Below are positions 36,476-48,667 of a stretch of DNA of 64,000 bases, one piece after another. Each line of letters opens with the position of its first letter. The first letter of the stretch is position 1. The notes beneath the pieces were generated by a model. That model ran no database searches. It was given only the letters and a program-made list of their open reading frames with translations, and was not told the DNA's origin. Position numbers and translations under genes: made by a program. The DNA comes from Biscogniauxia marginata (lineage: Eukaryota > Ascomycota > Sordariomycetes > Xylariales > Xylariaceae), in contig MU404057.1 of NCBI GenBank assembly GCA_022695795.1, positions 868,001 to 932,000 of the forward strand, written 5' to 3'.

Positions 36476-38051
36476 TTATTCATCATCCCATAACCTCCGA
36501 CTGATTATAATCGGTCTAGCTTGATCCCATGGCCCATTGATAGCGTTTTTGTACTTCTGGAGTCCTATTAGCCACCAACTGCATCCGCCCATTGCAACGA
36601 TGGCGATGATGACCGCCACGAGGACACCTAGAAGCCCACTCTTCCAGGGCCAGACGCCATCTTTCTCCCCCCCGAGTATTAGACCCACACCGCCGCCGGC
36701 ACCGACTACCAACAGGATGGAGAGTGCGACGTGGTATCTCCAACTCCGATGTCTGGCATATCGCCTAAACACGGGAAATAACCCAAACACCTCGATGCTA
36801 AATAGCGTGAGGCTGAATACTTGCCCCGTAGAAGGCAGACGCGAAGCAAGCACTGTTGATGCCATGAGCGCCGCATTAGTTGATAAGGAGGCGGGGAACT
36901 TGACCCCTACTCCGGAGGAGTAATCGTAAAAGAAAATATTAATAGCTAGGAGCCAGAAGGACATGGCCCAAATGCTATCAGAGGAAGTAGAGCGAGTCAA
37001 TGACTTGAGTATGGGCGATAAGCCCAGAAGGGTGAAGTAGATGAGGATGGCAGACTTGATAGTCCCCAGGCGAAGATTGGTGCGCCCACCACGCAAAGGG
37101 GAAAGAGGACGGTGGTTCAGCTCCTCGACGGAATCAGACGAGTTCCGAGCGGTATTGCTGGTCTGCGACACTCCGGACTGGAGAGAGCTAGCAGAGACAG
37201 AATGGGACTGGCGCATCGCCAGCTGTGGGTATGATCGTTCGGGGGCGGCTAGGTTGGTAACCGAGCTGGTAGCCGAAGGGGTGGTTGCCACAACTACGGA
37301 GTGTGGACGCTCTCTTCTCATGGGCTCCCTTGCCGCACGACTACGATTACTACGGCGCCTTCGCAGTACCTCATCTTCGTCCTCCTGACCAACCCACCAA
37401 TCCCACAGCAGCCACCCGACGAATGTCGCAAAGCTCCCCCAACCCACAATAGCAACGGGCGAAACACGCTCCTGAAAGATGCCGACGAAGCAGACGATGA
37501 AGATGGTAACGGAGCAAACTTGTTGCAGGATGACAGTGGAGTCGGCGACGAGGGGCCAGAACTCGTAGGGTTGGAGACGAGGGTTTCGTTGGAGGTTCTC
37601 GAGGAACGTGGCCTGGTCTGTATAATTGTCCGGGACTGAAGTAGGTTATTATTAGCATTGGCGAATAGTAACTCGATGCCGAAGTGGCTGGAGACGGCAC
37701 GAGAAGGGTTTCATGGTTTTCATGGTTCGTACAGGACTGTTTGACCCAGAGTAGCTTTTTCCAACTGCGTTTCCGACGTCTGCTCCGGCTTCTGCTCCCG
37801 AGCTTGGATCTCATCCTCCTCGACCGAGATTCGGTGGCGGAGTCATTGGTGCCGTTGGTATCAAAACCCGACTGCCGTCTCGGAGGCGACGCTGTATAAA
37901 AGGCGTCCTCGGGGGCCAAGTGCGAACGGGCAGTGCGCGGTGAATGTATATCGGCGGGTAGCGTCGCAGAGCGCGTAAGACTGGGGTGAGATGGCCCATC
38001 GCCCGGTCCATTGACAGTTGTCGACAGTTGTAAAGCAGGTTTGGAAGTCAT
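36476..38051 (-). CDS. gpi2: GPI2/PIG-C subunit of GPI-GlcNAc transferase
   Basis: Exon 1 is 38051-37733 and exon 2 is 37635-36476, with a 97-bp GT-AG intron (37636-37732), giving 492 aa. PIG-C/Gpi2 is a membrane subunit of the ER complex that transfers GlcNAc to phosphatidylinositol, the first step of GPI-anchor synthesis. The family signature spans the splice site: KLLWVKQ in exon 1 joins FPDNYTDQATFLENLQRN in exon 2, then the ADSTVILQQV segment. Further family landmarks are NIFFYDYSS, FPASLSTNAALMAS, LASRLPSTGQVFSL and FSIEVFGLFPVFRR. Several hydrophobic membrane helices follow residue about 145. The first about 100 residues are Ser/Arg-rich and likely cytosolic and disordered, ending in an Arg/Lys cluster. 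A second Ser/Arg-rich loop separates early and late helices. Both extensions are common in filamentous fungi. Confidence 0.93.
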
Positions 38052-40902
38052 GTCCAGAACTGTTGGTTTTATACCGTCGACATGCTTGATTTCCCGTGGT
38101 TGTATTGCAGCCTTACAATGGTGGTTCGGCGTCTAACGAACGATAGCAGCAATCCGCCGTCGAGACGGGATTTGTGAAGTTGCAAGATTTCCTGACGGCG
38201 GCTTTACACTAAAAATCAGGGTGTTTGGTAGGTGGGCCCCTTGCAGTGCCAAGTGCCTAGTGCCAATCAATTCACAACAGCCGACAGCCCTACGGTATAA
38301 ATACTTTAGGTACCTAATGTATCAATGTCTAGGTAGTACATATGTAAGCAGACTTGATCTCTCCTATCTTTACCTAAGTATTAGGCAGGTAGGTACGGTA
38401 TAAGGTAGGTATGTATGAGGTTCAACATCCGAAGAACACCTCCTGGTAGGCCCCCTTTTATTTGAAATAGTATGCGTGTTCTGAGACTTTACATATACCT
38501 TATACTAAATACCCACTTCCTACCCCGATTTCAAATTCCTACCTACCCAACCTACTCCAACGACCCTCTATTTCTCAAGCAAAGCTTCCTGTATGAGTAG
38601 AGATAGTAAGGAAAGTCGAGACGATCACAGCACGCATACATTGCAACCTTAGCATTCGTAAATATAGAGCATTGGGAGGCAGCCTACTCACTACCCCTGA
38701 GCGCGAATTACCTAACCTCATATTAGAGCTCAGGTCAAACAGCTTCTTCATGCCCTCGGCTTGGCTCGTGACACTGCTACAAGAAATCACGCGTTTCCAA
38801 ACTACCTACCTCGACAATTCATACTCAAAACCACCATCTTAAACTGCCGCAAACATGTGCTAGCCTGTAACACCGAATATGCTATATTGGTCCAGAAACA
38901 ACCGACGTCTGTCGACTTGTCACACGTCATTGTCGACAATAGACGTTACAGCACCTACGTAACTATCAACATTAACCGGGCGGAGCTCTGCGCCGTATGA
39001 ACGGTTTCATTACCCCTTGCGCCGATCAAGCTTGGCCGCTCTCGGAATAACTTCAACCAGGCACTTCGGACAATTCAGGAAAAGAAGCATCCACAACGGA
39101 CGAGAAGGGAAGCTCTACGCGCTAGCTATTCACCTGTAAAAGTGTGCGTGAAACCGCTCAGGTCGGGCTAGATGCTGGTAATGCTGTATGTACCTTAGGT
39201 GAGTATAGATAGCTAAGTTAGGGAAGAGGCTAGGTGTGTGTGTGTGTGTTCTAGGTAGTGTCATCCCACGTGTTTATCAAATATCACATTTCTGCGCCGC
39301 GGACCGCCAGGAAAATGGAATGATGACATGCCGCATGGGGGAGTTCTAAAGGACGGCACAGGACGGCACAGCCACAAACCTATCCAAATATCGACAGTAA
39401 GCCGCGAGTGAGATAACCGGCACGACGTCATAAAAGCACGTTGATGCGCAGGTATCTCTTTAGCCAATTCCAGCTCGGCGGCACAGACGACCAGGAGACA
39501 ATCATTAGACGCATTCCAGGACTTTTCGGGTAACGAAAGAAAAAGAGGCTGATCCCTTCGGAGGGCCTAGAACCGAGGCCTTTTGCGCTAATATCTAGTA
39601 AAGCCAAACTGGACACTACCGGAAATGGACACTAGCAATGGCTCTTCGGATGCTGAATGGTCATTTGCCATGCTGTAAACCTTTGGTACTGGCCCGCCTT
39701 TGCTGATCTGATCCTGATCCGAGAGCTACTAACTCGAGGCACCCCGCGATGGTAAAATAAGAGCAAATTGGAGAGAGGGAAAAAAGGAACGCATTACAGC
39801 AATTTTCCATTGCAAGAGGGATAATAAATAAAAATCGTCATAGGCGGAGTTAAGAATCCGATTATGCCTATAGCAGTAATTGGCATGACTTGGACGGAAT
39901 CTCACATCAGCTACATAGGCTACTAGATAATAGAGTTGCATGCTGCAAATGCGTTATGGGAAAGGGGAGGGGGTACCTGACTTGATCCTACAAGTCTTAC
40001 GAATTAGTTAGTGCCTTATCGACGAGTTCCTCAAATAGCCCTCGGGTGCTCCAGAACTGCAAACTCGACACGATTTCATCCCAACGCTCAAACAATAGCC
40101 AGCTTAGCCCTGCTGTTTGAAAAAAAAAAAAAAAAAAAAAAAAGAGGGACAAAGAGAAAGAAACAAGAAACCAAAAAAAGGGGGACCTCGTCAAGAACTA
40201 CCTCGAATAGACCCCTCCTCACATCCTGTAGTAATCAGGATCAGATCTGCAATGGACACAGACACTAATACTTATTTCTAAAATCCCCCCAATACCTCGA
40301 TGGTGTCGTGCTCTTATTAGTTGTTTATTACTACTTCGCCCACATTTCATTGCACTTCCGGGTGCTTCGGTTTACTACGACCCACTCGGTCGAAGAGCCA
40401 TCGGACTACTCGTCGCCAACCAACAGCCTCAGCGTTTTGTGTGAAAGGCCCATCACGCTGCTCTCATTTATATCCAGGTGATCTATCTCTCCCGACTGGC
40501 TTTGTCCACACGGCTTGTCCAACCCTCCAGTCCTCGGCTTGCGTAACGTTTATTGGTTTAACACGCGGCCTACATTTTACCCACCATTTCAACGCATCTA
40601 AATCGTCCAGATAACCATCTCACACCGCCGCCAAGACCACCGGGATCACCAAAACCTTATCCCAGCAACTTGGCCACTTTCGCTGCATCCAGGGAAATTT
40701 ATAGAAGCAGCTTTTACTCGACTACAGCACCGAGGCGTCTCTCTGGCATTCGCTGCTTTGGTCATCTCCTCTCGGTATCACAGAGGGCATCATCGTAGAG
40801 GCCTTTTTGGGGCCCTATCGTATCCCGAACATCTGGATGTTCGTTCCTCACAAAGCTCTCACTATCATCTGCCGGCTTTCTTAAGCTACCCAAACACTCA
40901 CC
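38052..40902. other. Intergenic region
   Basis: No gene recognised. It contains clusters of TAGGTACC/GGTAGGTA-like motifs (38290-38420), a (TG)n run near 39235, and a run of about 24 A at 40120-40143. The last about 600 bp before the next gene is pyrimidine-rich and may be promoter and 5' leader. Short frames, such as 40321-40614, have no recognisable content. Confidence 0.55.
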
Positions 40903-41636
40903 ATGAAGCTGTCCGCCGCTTTCCTCACTTTCACTTTCGCGTCATGCACGCTCGCAGCCCCAGTCTTAATAGACCCGGACAATATTACCGGCCAACTCGA
41001 CGTATCACCCTCGGAGGCTTTTGAAGGAGAGTTGGGCTCTCTCGGCGCGCAGGTCACCAACTCCGCGTATCCAGAAGTACCGGAGACCGCTTCTAAGCCT
41101 GACCTCTCCGACCAGGCCCCGCTGTCTCCTGACTGGGATACCAAGCCCCCGTTTTTAGATTCAAGTATCCTAAGGGAAGAGACCCGTGCCAACGTGGCAG
41201 AATCGGAGCCAGAAGCAACTATTGTCGAGATGGAGACCAAGGCGTCAAGCGAGTCTTATACCTACGTGCCTTGCATGTCTCAACACGGCACCAAATATTA
41301 CCATCGTGTGCGAAAACATACAGACGTACTAGTAGTTGGTATTGTGCTGAGTTTTGTCGCTATTGTCCTACTGATCGAACTATGGAATCCGATCTGTCAA
41401 AGGTATACAACTCCTAGTTAGAATGACTTGGTAGATCCAGAGAGCTGACTTTTCTTTTCTTTCCTAGAATTTATCGGTCTCGAGAAGGAAGGGGGCCCAT
41501 CTACTTGGAAGATGAAGAGTCAAAGACAACGTCGGAACAAGGACAACACGGTACATATCTACAATTTGTGTCTCAGCCCATCACCTCTGAAGTACTGTCA
41601 GACCTCAGCATGATACACGAGAAGGAAGAATTATGA
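40903..41636 (+). CDS. Small secreted-type single-pass membrane protein, unknown
   Basis: Exon 1 is 40903-41402 and exon 2 is 41468-41636; the 65-bp intron ends in a TTTCCTAG acceptor, giving 222 aa. The start gives a clear signal peptide (MKLSAAFLTFTFASCTLAAP, cleavage after about residue 19). An acidic, Pro/Ser/Glu-rich ectodomain follows (about residues 20-120). A short conserved-looking stretch with one Cys (YVPCMSQHGTKYYHRV) comes just before one transmembrane helix (VLVVGIVLSFVAIVLLIEL, about 142-160). The cytosolic tail begins WNPICQR and is charged. Type I topology is inferred. I do not recognise the family, though comparable small proteins are common in ascomycetes. Splicing replaces an early stop six codons after the donor with a 56-residue tail. 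Confidence 0.75.
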
Positions 41637-43647
41637 CAACGGTGGGAAAAAATTTCCCTTGGTTGTTCTTCCCTTTTAGGCTGCGGTGGCGTCAGGGGTT
41701 TATGAGTTGGCATTCTCAATCGATTGAATTTATTATATCCGGGACCGACGCTTTGCCGGGTCGAGACATGCAAGCTTACAGCAGATGACGAACTAGGATT
41801 TACGAGAGTGAGTACGGGAATACTCATGGTTATGAGAAGGAAAGGCACAAAAAGAAACGACACACTGTGAACACAGAGAATACGAACAGTTGTTTCGCGT
41901 AACTCAGGCTAACACGTATCGGCCTACTAAGCAATGAGGCAAGAAACTCAGGGTCCCAAGATTCTTGGCACTCCGATCTAGATGACCAGACTGCAAACTG
42001 TCCAATACAAGCGCGCTTTTCCACTTTCGAGGAAACATGGATTTGTTGATTGAGGAACCGATGTGTCTACTGCACTATGAAAGATATGGTATTCGCCCAG
42101 AGCCTCTCAGAGGCTCGGACAAACTGAGGGGGGGCCACAGCAAACGGGGAGAGGAACCCACTCGGACCCATCTTCCTCCAAGGTGAAATGGACAGGCGAG
42201 AGATACGGTCTGTAGCCTATCCGAGCTGTTTCTCTCTTTCGCTGCACGTCAAATGCGGTGGAACTATTTCTGTAGGGGCTCCCCCAACGCCGTCTTGCAC
42301 GACTACGGATTCTTTACCTTTAGGATCGACTCGCAGGCGGCGGTGGATAATTGTAGATGCAGGCCACGACGGACAACCATACTAATTGGCGAGTACGACG
42401 GTGAGAACTGCATGATCACCAATCCACAGGCGGCACATACTAATGCCAGACTATTCATTCATGCAGAAAGTCGACATGACACTCTTGATTTGCTTGCAAG
42501 CATTGGCTTCGGGCTTGCCAACGTTTTCGAATTTGCCATTCGGATGCGACACTATAGGCTGCTGTGCTAAGCCAAATCTACCTTGGGTAGAAATGTAGAT
42601 AGATACCTAGATACAGAAAGATATTTATATACAGCCGGGGTTGAGTTGACAAACAGTTATCAAGTCTGAGGCTCGCCTACAGAACGGAGCCTAAGCTGAG
42701 AATCAGCAAGCCAGGCTGGGCTAACCGCAGCAGCTACGGCCGCTTGAAGTCATTTTCATTCGCGATTTTACGTAGTTTCTGGTAACCTAGGCAGACTAGT
42801 CTCGAGACCGCTTCTCTTTGGGTTTTTCCTGATTTGTTATCTCGCTTTCGCTCGAGGGAGGAGGTTTGCGTGATGCAGGTTGGATGATGGAAAGTGGAAA
42901 GTTCATGTATGCAACGATGATTGTCCCAAAGGCGGCAAGACCTGCTGATTGGCGTGGCTTATAACGAGTGGATGGGGTTAAGCTTAGGTAGGTACAGTGG
43001 CATCTGCCGCAAAGCCTCATGCACCTACAACTGTCATGCCACTAGGAGAAAAGTACCAAGAACCCACCACCTGGTCTGCGCACTGCCTCTCGGCAACTCC
43101 TTAGTCATGTATAATTGAAACATGGACTTACCTAAACCTGAGACTAGTTAAAAAGAGCTAGACCGGGACTTGCTGCTCAGCCCTCTTTTCTCCCGGTCTC
43201 TTGTCTTCTCCTTCTCGTATTTCCTTGGTCCTTGGACAAATTGATGTAGGTAATCCGTGCTAACCCAGGGTGATTAATAAGAGTTGCATAGAGTAATGCG
43301 TGAGAACAGAACGGACAAGGGAGTCAATCGGTCATCTTGGGGTCTAATATATGTTACTCTTTTCCTCTCCTCTCTCACTTTTTCTTCTCTTCCTCTTGGG
43401 TTTCTTCTCCCGTCTTCCCGTGTTAGAGGCGACCTCAGGGGTTAATTCCGGTAATTCCTCCTATATGGGACACTGGTGCTACGTACAGGCGACAGACCAC
43501 AGCAAGACTAGACTCGAGTCCAGCCAAGACCTACCCCGCATTCCCGGGGCTGTCCGCTGGGTTGTTCATTCGGCCGCTTTTGAGCCTCCAGATTTCTCTC
43601 CAACTTCCTCTCCAACCACGTCTCGCAGCAGACTGCCACGCCGCAAC
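41637..43647. other. Intergenic region with one uncertain small ORF
   Basis: A plus-strand frame at 42253-42570 (105 codons, MRWNYFCRG start) has no recognised domain and may be chance. A frame extending upstream from the annexin-like gene (43351-43647) begins with a hydrophobic stretch that looks like a signal peptide. I read it instead as the pyrimidine-rich leader of that gene. Confidence 0.45.
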
Positions 43648-46139
43648 ATGTCTCTGCACGACGACGCCGCGTATCGCGGCCGCCCGAGATCGCCCACACA
43701 TCCTGCCGAGTCCGCCGATCGCAGTCGTAAGCGCCATTCCGAGTCGCCCTCTATATTAGACGCCGTGCGCATGCCCTCACCGCCCGCTGGCTTCAGCTAC
43801 GACGACGCGCCTCTCCCTCGGTCAGCTTACGACCACGGCGACTCTTACCGCATTGTGTCGCCCTCCGAAGACAAGAGCTACCACCGCCGTAGTCCTGAGA
43901 CCCGTCGCTCTCCAGACGAAAACCCACGGTACGCGAGACGTGCCCGGGACTCATCGCCGCCGCGCAAATCCAAGCCCGAGGTAGACGTGGTTGACGTCGT
44001 GCAGGAAACGATACGTCGCAGCGCTGACGCCTTTATGGGCTCCAAGTACGCCTCTAGGATGCTCGAGACCGACAACGAGCGCAAGCAGAGGAAGCAGCGC
44101 AAGAAGGAACAGTTAGAAGATGATCTGGCTTATGGCAGTACTGCATCCTTGACGAGCACACCGCGGCACTCGCGTCCAGAATTTCGCTCGCACTCGCCCT
44201 CGTCGTCTACTGCGAGCTTTAGACATTCCGTCCCCGGCCAGTGGGAGTACCACGAGCCGGAAGAGGCATTGAGTCACTCGCGACAGGGCAGTGACTACGC
44301 GCATAGGTCTGACAGCAGGTATCACCGCGATTCATACGGACCAGGTCCAAAACTCGTGGATGCTGACCCCACGTCTCGACCTGGAAGCCGCAGGAACCGC
44401 TCACCTAAGCCCCCGACAGCGCGCATGTCTACTCTGACCGTGAACACGGGACATCATCCTGCCGCGCTCTCACTTAGCAGTGGTGCACCCGCGTCCCCAT
44501 TACTCGAATCCTACCATGGGACATATCAGTCCATGTCTCCCATGCCGTCGCCGCTCCTTCTCGCCTCGAACGGGCCCGGTGCCAGCGGCTTGGACGTTGT
44601 CGAACCGCTCTCGCCAGGCATGTCAGACGGTGAAAACGGAGATAAGAAAAAGCGTCGTGCGCGTTTCCATGACCCTGTCGATGATGCGGCGCGTCTAGCG
44701 AAAGCTCTAAAGGGCGAGCGAAGAGCACCGGAGACGGAGCCGCTGATTGAGATCCTACCGGGGATGACGCACGAGCAGATTATGAATCTGCGGTCCGAAT
44801 ACAAGCGCCTAGTGAAAACTGGGCCGGAACGCAAGGGCGTCAACTTGGCCAAGCATATCCGGGCGCGACTCAAGGATGAGGACCCAATTCTCATGAAGGC
44901 ATGCTACGCGACGGCACTCGGACGATGGGAATCGGAAGCATATTGGGCCAACTTCTGGTACCAGGGCGACAAGACGCGGCGGGAGCTGCTGATTGAGAGT
45001 CTTATGGGGCACTCCAACGACGAGATCCGCCTCATCAAGGATGCCTTCTCCGACAAGAAATACCGCGACTCGCTAACGCTTTGCATGAGGACAGAGCTTA
45101 AGGAAGACAAGTTCAAGAAGGCTGTGCTGCTGGCGCTTGAGGCAAAGCGCATGGAGGATAAGGATGAGTCTGGACGGCCACTGCTCATTGACAGACGCCT
45201 AGTCGAGGATGACGTCGAAGCCCTATACAAAGCCGTCCATTCGGATAAAGGCGGCGAAACGGCCATGATCCAGATCGTACTTCTCCGGAGCGACACCCAT
45301 CTACGCGAAGTGCTGAAGCTGTATGAGAAGGTATGCAGAAGTAACTTTGCAAGAGATGCGTTGAAGAAGAGCGGAAACCTTGTGGTAAGTGCATCAATCC
45401 TTTTCATTCACCGCTACGCCCTCTCACCGCTCCATTTGCCCTTTCAATACTAGGAGTGGGTCGGATTTGCCACGGTAGATATAGATAGAATTACGCAGTC
45501 GAGGGAAAGGAGGAGCAAAAGAAAAAAAAGAAGAGACTAATGCGTGGTATTTAGGGTGAGCTTCTCGCGCATATCCTCAATGGTGTCATCAACAAACCCG
45601 TCCGAGACGCGCTACTCCTACACCACGCGCTCAAGACGTCGAAGGATAGCCTCCGGCGCGAGCTACTTATCTCGCGGCTCGTGCGCTACCACTGGGACCG
45701 GCAACACCTGACAGCGATTAAGCGCGCGTTTCGCGAACGCTACGGCGAGGACCTCACCGATGCCGTTCGGGAGGGTACCAGCGGTGAGTGGGGCACATTC
45801 TGCGAGCAGCTATGCGTCACACGTATGCCGGGTGAGGTGAAACAATTTGACACGGTAGAAACTGTAAAGGAGGTCCGGAAGGATGATCGAGACCGAGAGA
45901 AAGAAAGAGATGCCCACGAAAGGCTGAGAGAACGTGAGAGGGAGAAGGATCATGAGCGGGAGAAAGAGAGGGACCGCTCCAGAGACAGGGAAAGGGAGGA
46001 GAGGAAGAGGGAGAAGGAACGACAGAGACAAAAGGAGAAGGAAAGGGGACGCAGCGAGGGACACCTAGAAGTAAAGGAGCACAAGCACAAGGACCGCAGC
46101 CAAAGCCGAGAACGGAGCCGTAGCCGGAGACGGGAGTAA
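43648..46139 (+). CDS. Fungal annexin-like protein with disordered N-terminus and Arg/Glu-rich tail
   Basis: Exon 1 is 43648-45384 and exon 2 is 45555-46139, with a 170-bp intron that keeps phase 0, giving 773 aa. Annexins bind acidic phospholipids, usually with calcium. The first about 360 residues are Ser/Pro/Arg-rich and disordered. The annexin-like core, about 363-675, contains repeat-type helices (PGMTHEQIMNLRSEYKRL, SLMGHSNDEIRLIKDAFSD, ELLAHILNGV, LVRYHWDRQHLTAIKRAF). The GxGT-type calcium loops of animal annexins are not evident, so calcium binding is doubtful. The tail, about 675-773, alternates Arg, Glu, Asp and Lys, ending in RS-type repeats (SRERSRSRRRE). I chose M at 43648 (MSLHDDAAYRG) because the preceding in-frame 99 codons look like leader sequence; a start at 43351 is the alternative. 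It is an Aspergillus AnxC4-like architecture rather than a classical annexin. Confidence 0.8.
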
Positions 46140-46739
46140 AGGAGAGGAGAATTGAGGAAGAGGGATATGATTGATGACGTGGCACGAAGTTACGTTCCGC
46201 TACTTTTGACATTTTCCGGTTGAGGTATCTTGACACGCCCACCTCTCAAGAGGTTACGAATGGTCTGCTAGTGAGCGGCATCTGATGGATACCTCTGCCC
46301 CCCCCCCCTTTTATTGCTTTTCTACATTTGGTATTTTGCTTATATGATACGTCAGCTATTACTAGACGGCTGGCTAGAGATGTTATTTATGGTTGATGTG
46401 AGGAGTGGCTACAATTTATATATTTATATATTTACGTTATATATCCAGCTTTAGAGGGAGAAGAAAACTCCGCCTATGAAAAGAATGCATACCCCCCCCC
46501 CCCTTTTTTTTTTTTTACTGAGTTAATGGCTACCACTTTTTTCCATGGCCATGTATGTCATCAACTTCTCAAGGACACAGTCCCCGTTTAAGTGTCTTTG
46601 CTTAACAGTGAGATTTCTGAGCCATCTTTGTGATAAAATAGTCTTGAGATGGATGAACTTTCAAGATCCCGGCATTATTATATGGTATGTATATACCTAA
46701 CTCATAACGATGACAACAGAACTTTTCATAGCCCTCAGA
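46140..46739. other. Convergent intergenic region
   Basis: Lies between the 3' ends of the annexin-like gene and the phytoene desaturase gene. It contains two C-run/T-run homopolymers (about 46301-46313 and 46493-46518). No gene is seen. Both genes must terminate here, but no specific terminator can be named. Confidence 0.6.
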
Positions 46740-48667
46740 TCATGCACCCTCCCGCCTAAGTAAAGGGTAATATCGAGCTGACAGATATGCAACCCACGCC
46801 GCGACGACCACATAAAATAGCCACCCCCGGACCGACAGCGGCGGGGAGCGTATCCTATCCAGCCCGTTCGTCCGCCCCGCCGGCAAAACATTGCCCCCAC
46901 CCCCAGACGGCCAGGGCGCGGGGATCTGCAGGTCGCCGAGGATCTGCTCGGCGGTGATCTTGGCGCCCGCGAGGACGATCGGCACCCCCGTGCCCGGGTG
47001 CGTGCTGGCGCCGACGAAGTACGTGTTGCGCCCCCCGACGACTGCCGCTCGCGTGCCGGGCCGGAACGCGAGCACGTTGAAGAACCCGTGACTCAAGCCG
47101 AGAATCGATCCCTTGTCCAGATTGAACCGCGACTCCCACGTCCGTGGGTCGTTGACCATCTCGCGCGTTATGAGACCGGCCAGCGGCGCGCACCCCGTGC
47201 GCGCCTCGATCGTGGAGAGGACGGCTTGTCGCGCGCGGGAGATGAGCGCGAGCCAGTTGGCGTCTAAGGAGGGGGAAGAGGAGGGGGAAGAGGAGGGGGT
47301 GAGAATGCCTGCCGATTCTGGTAGGTGTCCAGTCGGGACGAGCACGATAAGGGCGTCGCGGCCGTCGGGGGCGGCGCTAGGGTCGATGCGGCTAGGCACG
47401 TTGACGTAGAAGCTCGGCTCGTCGGGGAGTGCGCGGCGGTCGAAGATGGCGTCGAAGGACTCGCGGTACTCGTCAGCGAGGAAGATGTTGTGGGTCTGTA
47501 GCTCGGGGACTCGGCGGTCGAGGCTCCAGTAGAACGATATCGAACTGCACGATGCCGGCCGCCGCCTCAGCGACGCCGCGTGCCGCCGTACCGCCGGCGT
47601 CTGCGGGAACAGGTTGCCGTACGCGTACACGAGGTCGGCGTTGACGACTACCACGTCCGCGCCGTCCAGCACCTCGCCGGACTCGAGCCGCACCCCGCGC
47701 GCCGCCTTGCCGTCCGCGTCCATCAGGATCTGCGCCACGGGTGCGTCGAGCCGGTACTCGACGCCGAGCCGCTCGCCGACGCGCTGCAGCGCCGCGAGCA
47801 CGGCGTGGAACCCGCCACGCGGGTACCAGATGCCCTCGGCGAGCTCGGCGTACTGCAGCAGCGAGTAGGTGGCGGGCGCGTCGAACGGCGACATGCCCAT
47901 GTACATGGTGGCGAAGGTGAAGACGCGGCGCAGGCGCTCGGTGCGGAAGTAGCGGCTCGCGCGGCCCCAGACGCTGTGGAAGGGGTGCAGCCGCGCGAGC
48001 AGCGACGGCCCGAGCAGGACGCGCATGTCCCAGGGCTTGCCGAAGTTGCGGTGCAGAACCTCGCGCGCAGAGAGCTCGCAGTGCGCATGCGCCTCATGCA
48101 GCCACGACAGGAACCGCGGGAACCCCTGGGGCCCCTCCCAGCGCTCGATCTGCGCCCGCATCTGGGCGAGGTCCGGCGTCAGCTCGAAGGACTCGCCGTC
48201 CGCGAACCAGACCCGGTAGTTGCTCGCGCAGCGCAGGAGCGCGATACCCTCGGCCGGGAGCGAAGTGTCCAGGTCCGCGAAGGTCTCCTCGAAGAGCTTC
48301 GGGAGGAGCAGGAGGGAGGGGCCTTGGTCGAAACGATAACTACCGCCGCTACCGCCGCCGTCGTTGTCGTCGTCGTCGTCGTGATACAACAGACTACAAC
48401 GTCCCCCCGTGAATGAGTTCTTCTCGAGGACCGTCACCGAGAACCCCGCCTTGGCGAGTCGGGCCGCCGTGGCGATGCCGCCGGCGCCGGCGCCTGGGTA
48501 GTTGGTGTGTGTGGTTAGTTGAGGGAGACACAGCAGTTATGATAAATGTGTGGACGGCATGGTTTTCGGGTCGAGATGTGTAAGAATGAGTTAGATGGGT
48601 TAAATAGGTTAGGATAGGTTAGGTGCTTACCAACGATAATCGCCTTTTTCTGTCTTGGTTTGGACAT
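46740..48667 (-). CDS. carB: Phytoene desaturase (Al-1/CarB type)
   Basis: Exon 1 is 48667-48631 (37 bp) and exon 2 is 48493-46740, with a 137-bp intron, giving 596 aa. The enzyme introduces successive double bonds into phytoene using FAD, giving lycopene and, in fungi, more desaturated products. Splicing creates the N-terminal dinucleotide-binding motif from KAIIVG in exon 1 and AGAGGIATAARLAKAG in exon 2. Other family landmarks are TVLEKNSFTGGRCSLL, YRFDQGPSLLLLP, TMYMGMSPFDAPATYSLLQY, GIWYPRGGFH, SSISFYWSL, DPSFYVNVPSR and the C-terminal STHPGTGVPIVLAGAKITAEQ. A hydrophobic helix near the C-terminus (about 560-583) suggests a membrane anchor. Odd points are an acidic run of Asp codons plus Gly-rich insert at about 58-73 and very high GC third positions, including long antisense open frames that I regard as shadows. 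The partner enzyme gene lies 1.2 kb upstream on the same strand. Confidence 0.95.

Noticed and set aside
43351..43647. Signal-peptide-like N-terminal extension of the annexin-like protein
   Set aside because: The hydrophobic residues come from a pyrimidine-rich leader typical of fungal promoters. The downstream start at 43648 begins the compositionally consistent protein. Not fully excluded.
47580..48416. Plus-strand 278-codon open frame opposite phytoene desaturase
   Set aside because: It is a shadow of the GC-rich coding strand. The minus strand carries the full conserved desaturase, and this frame is only Arg/Glu/Val-rich with no domain.
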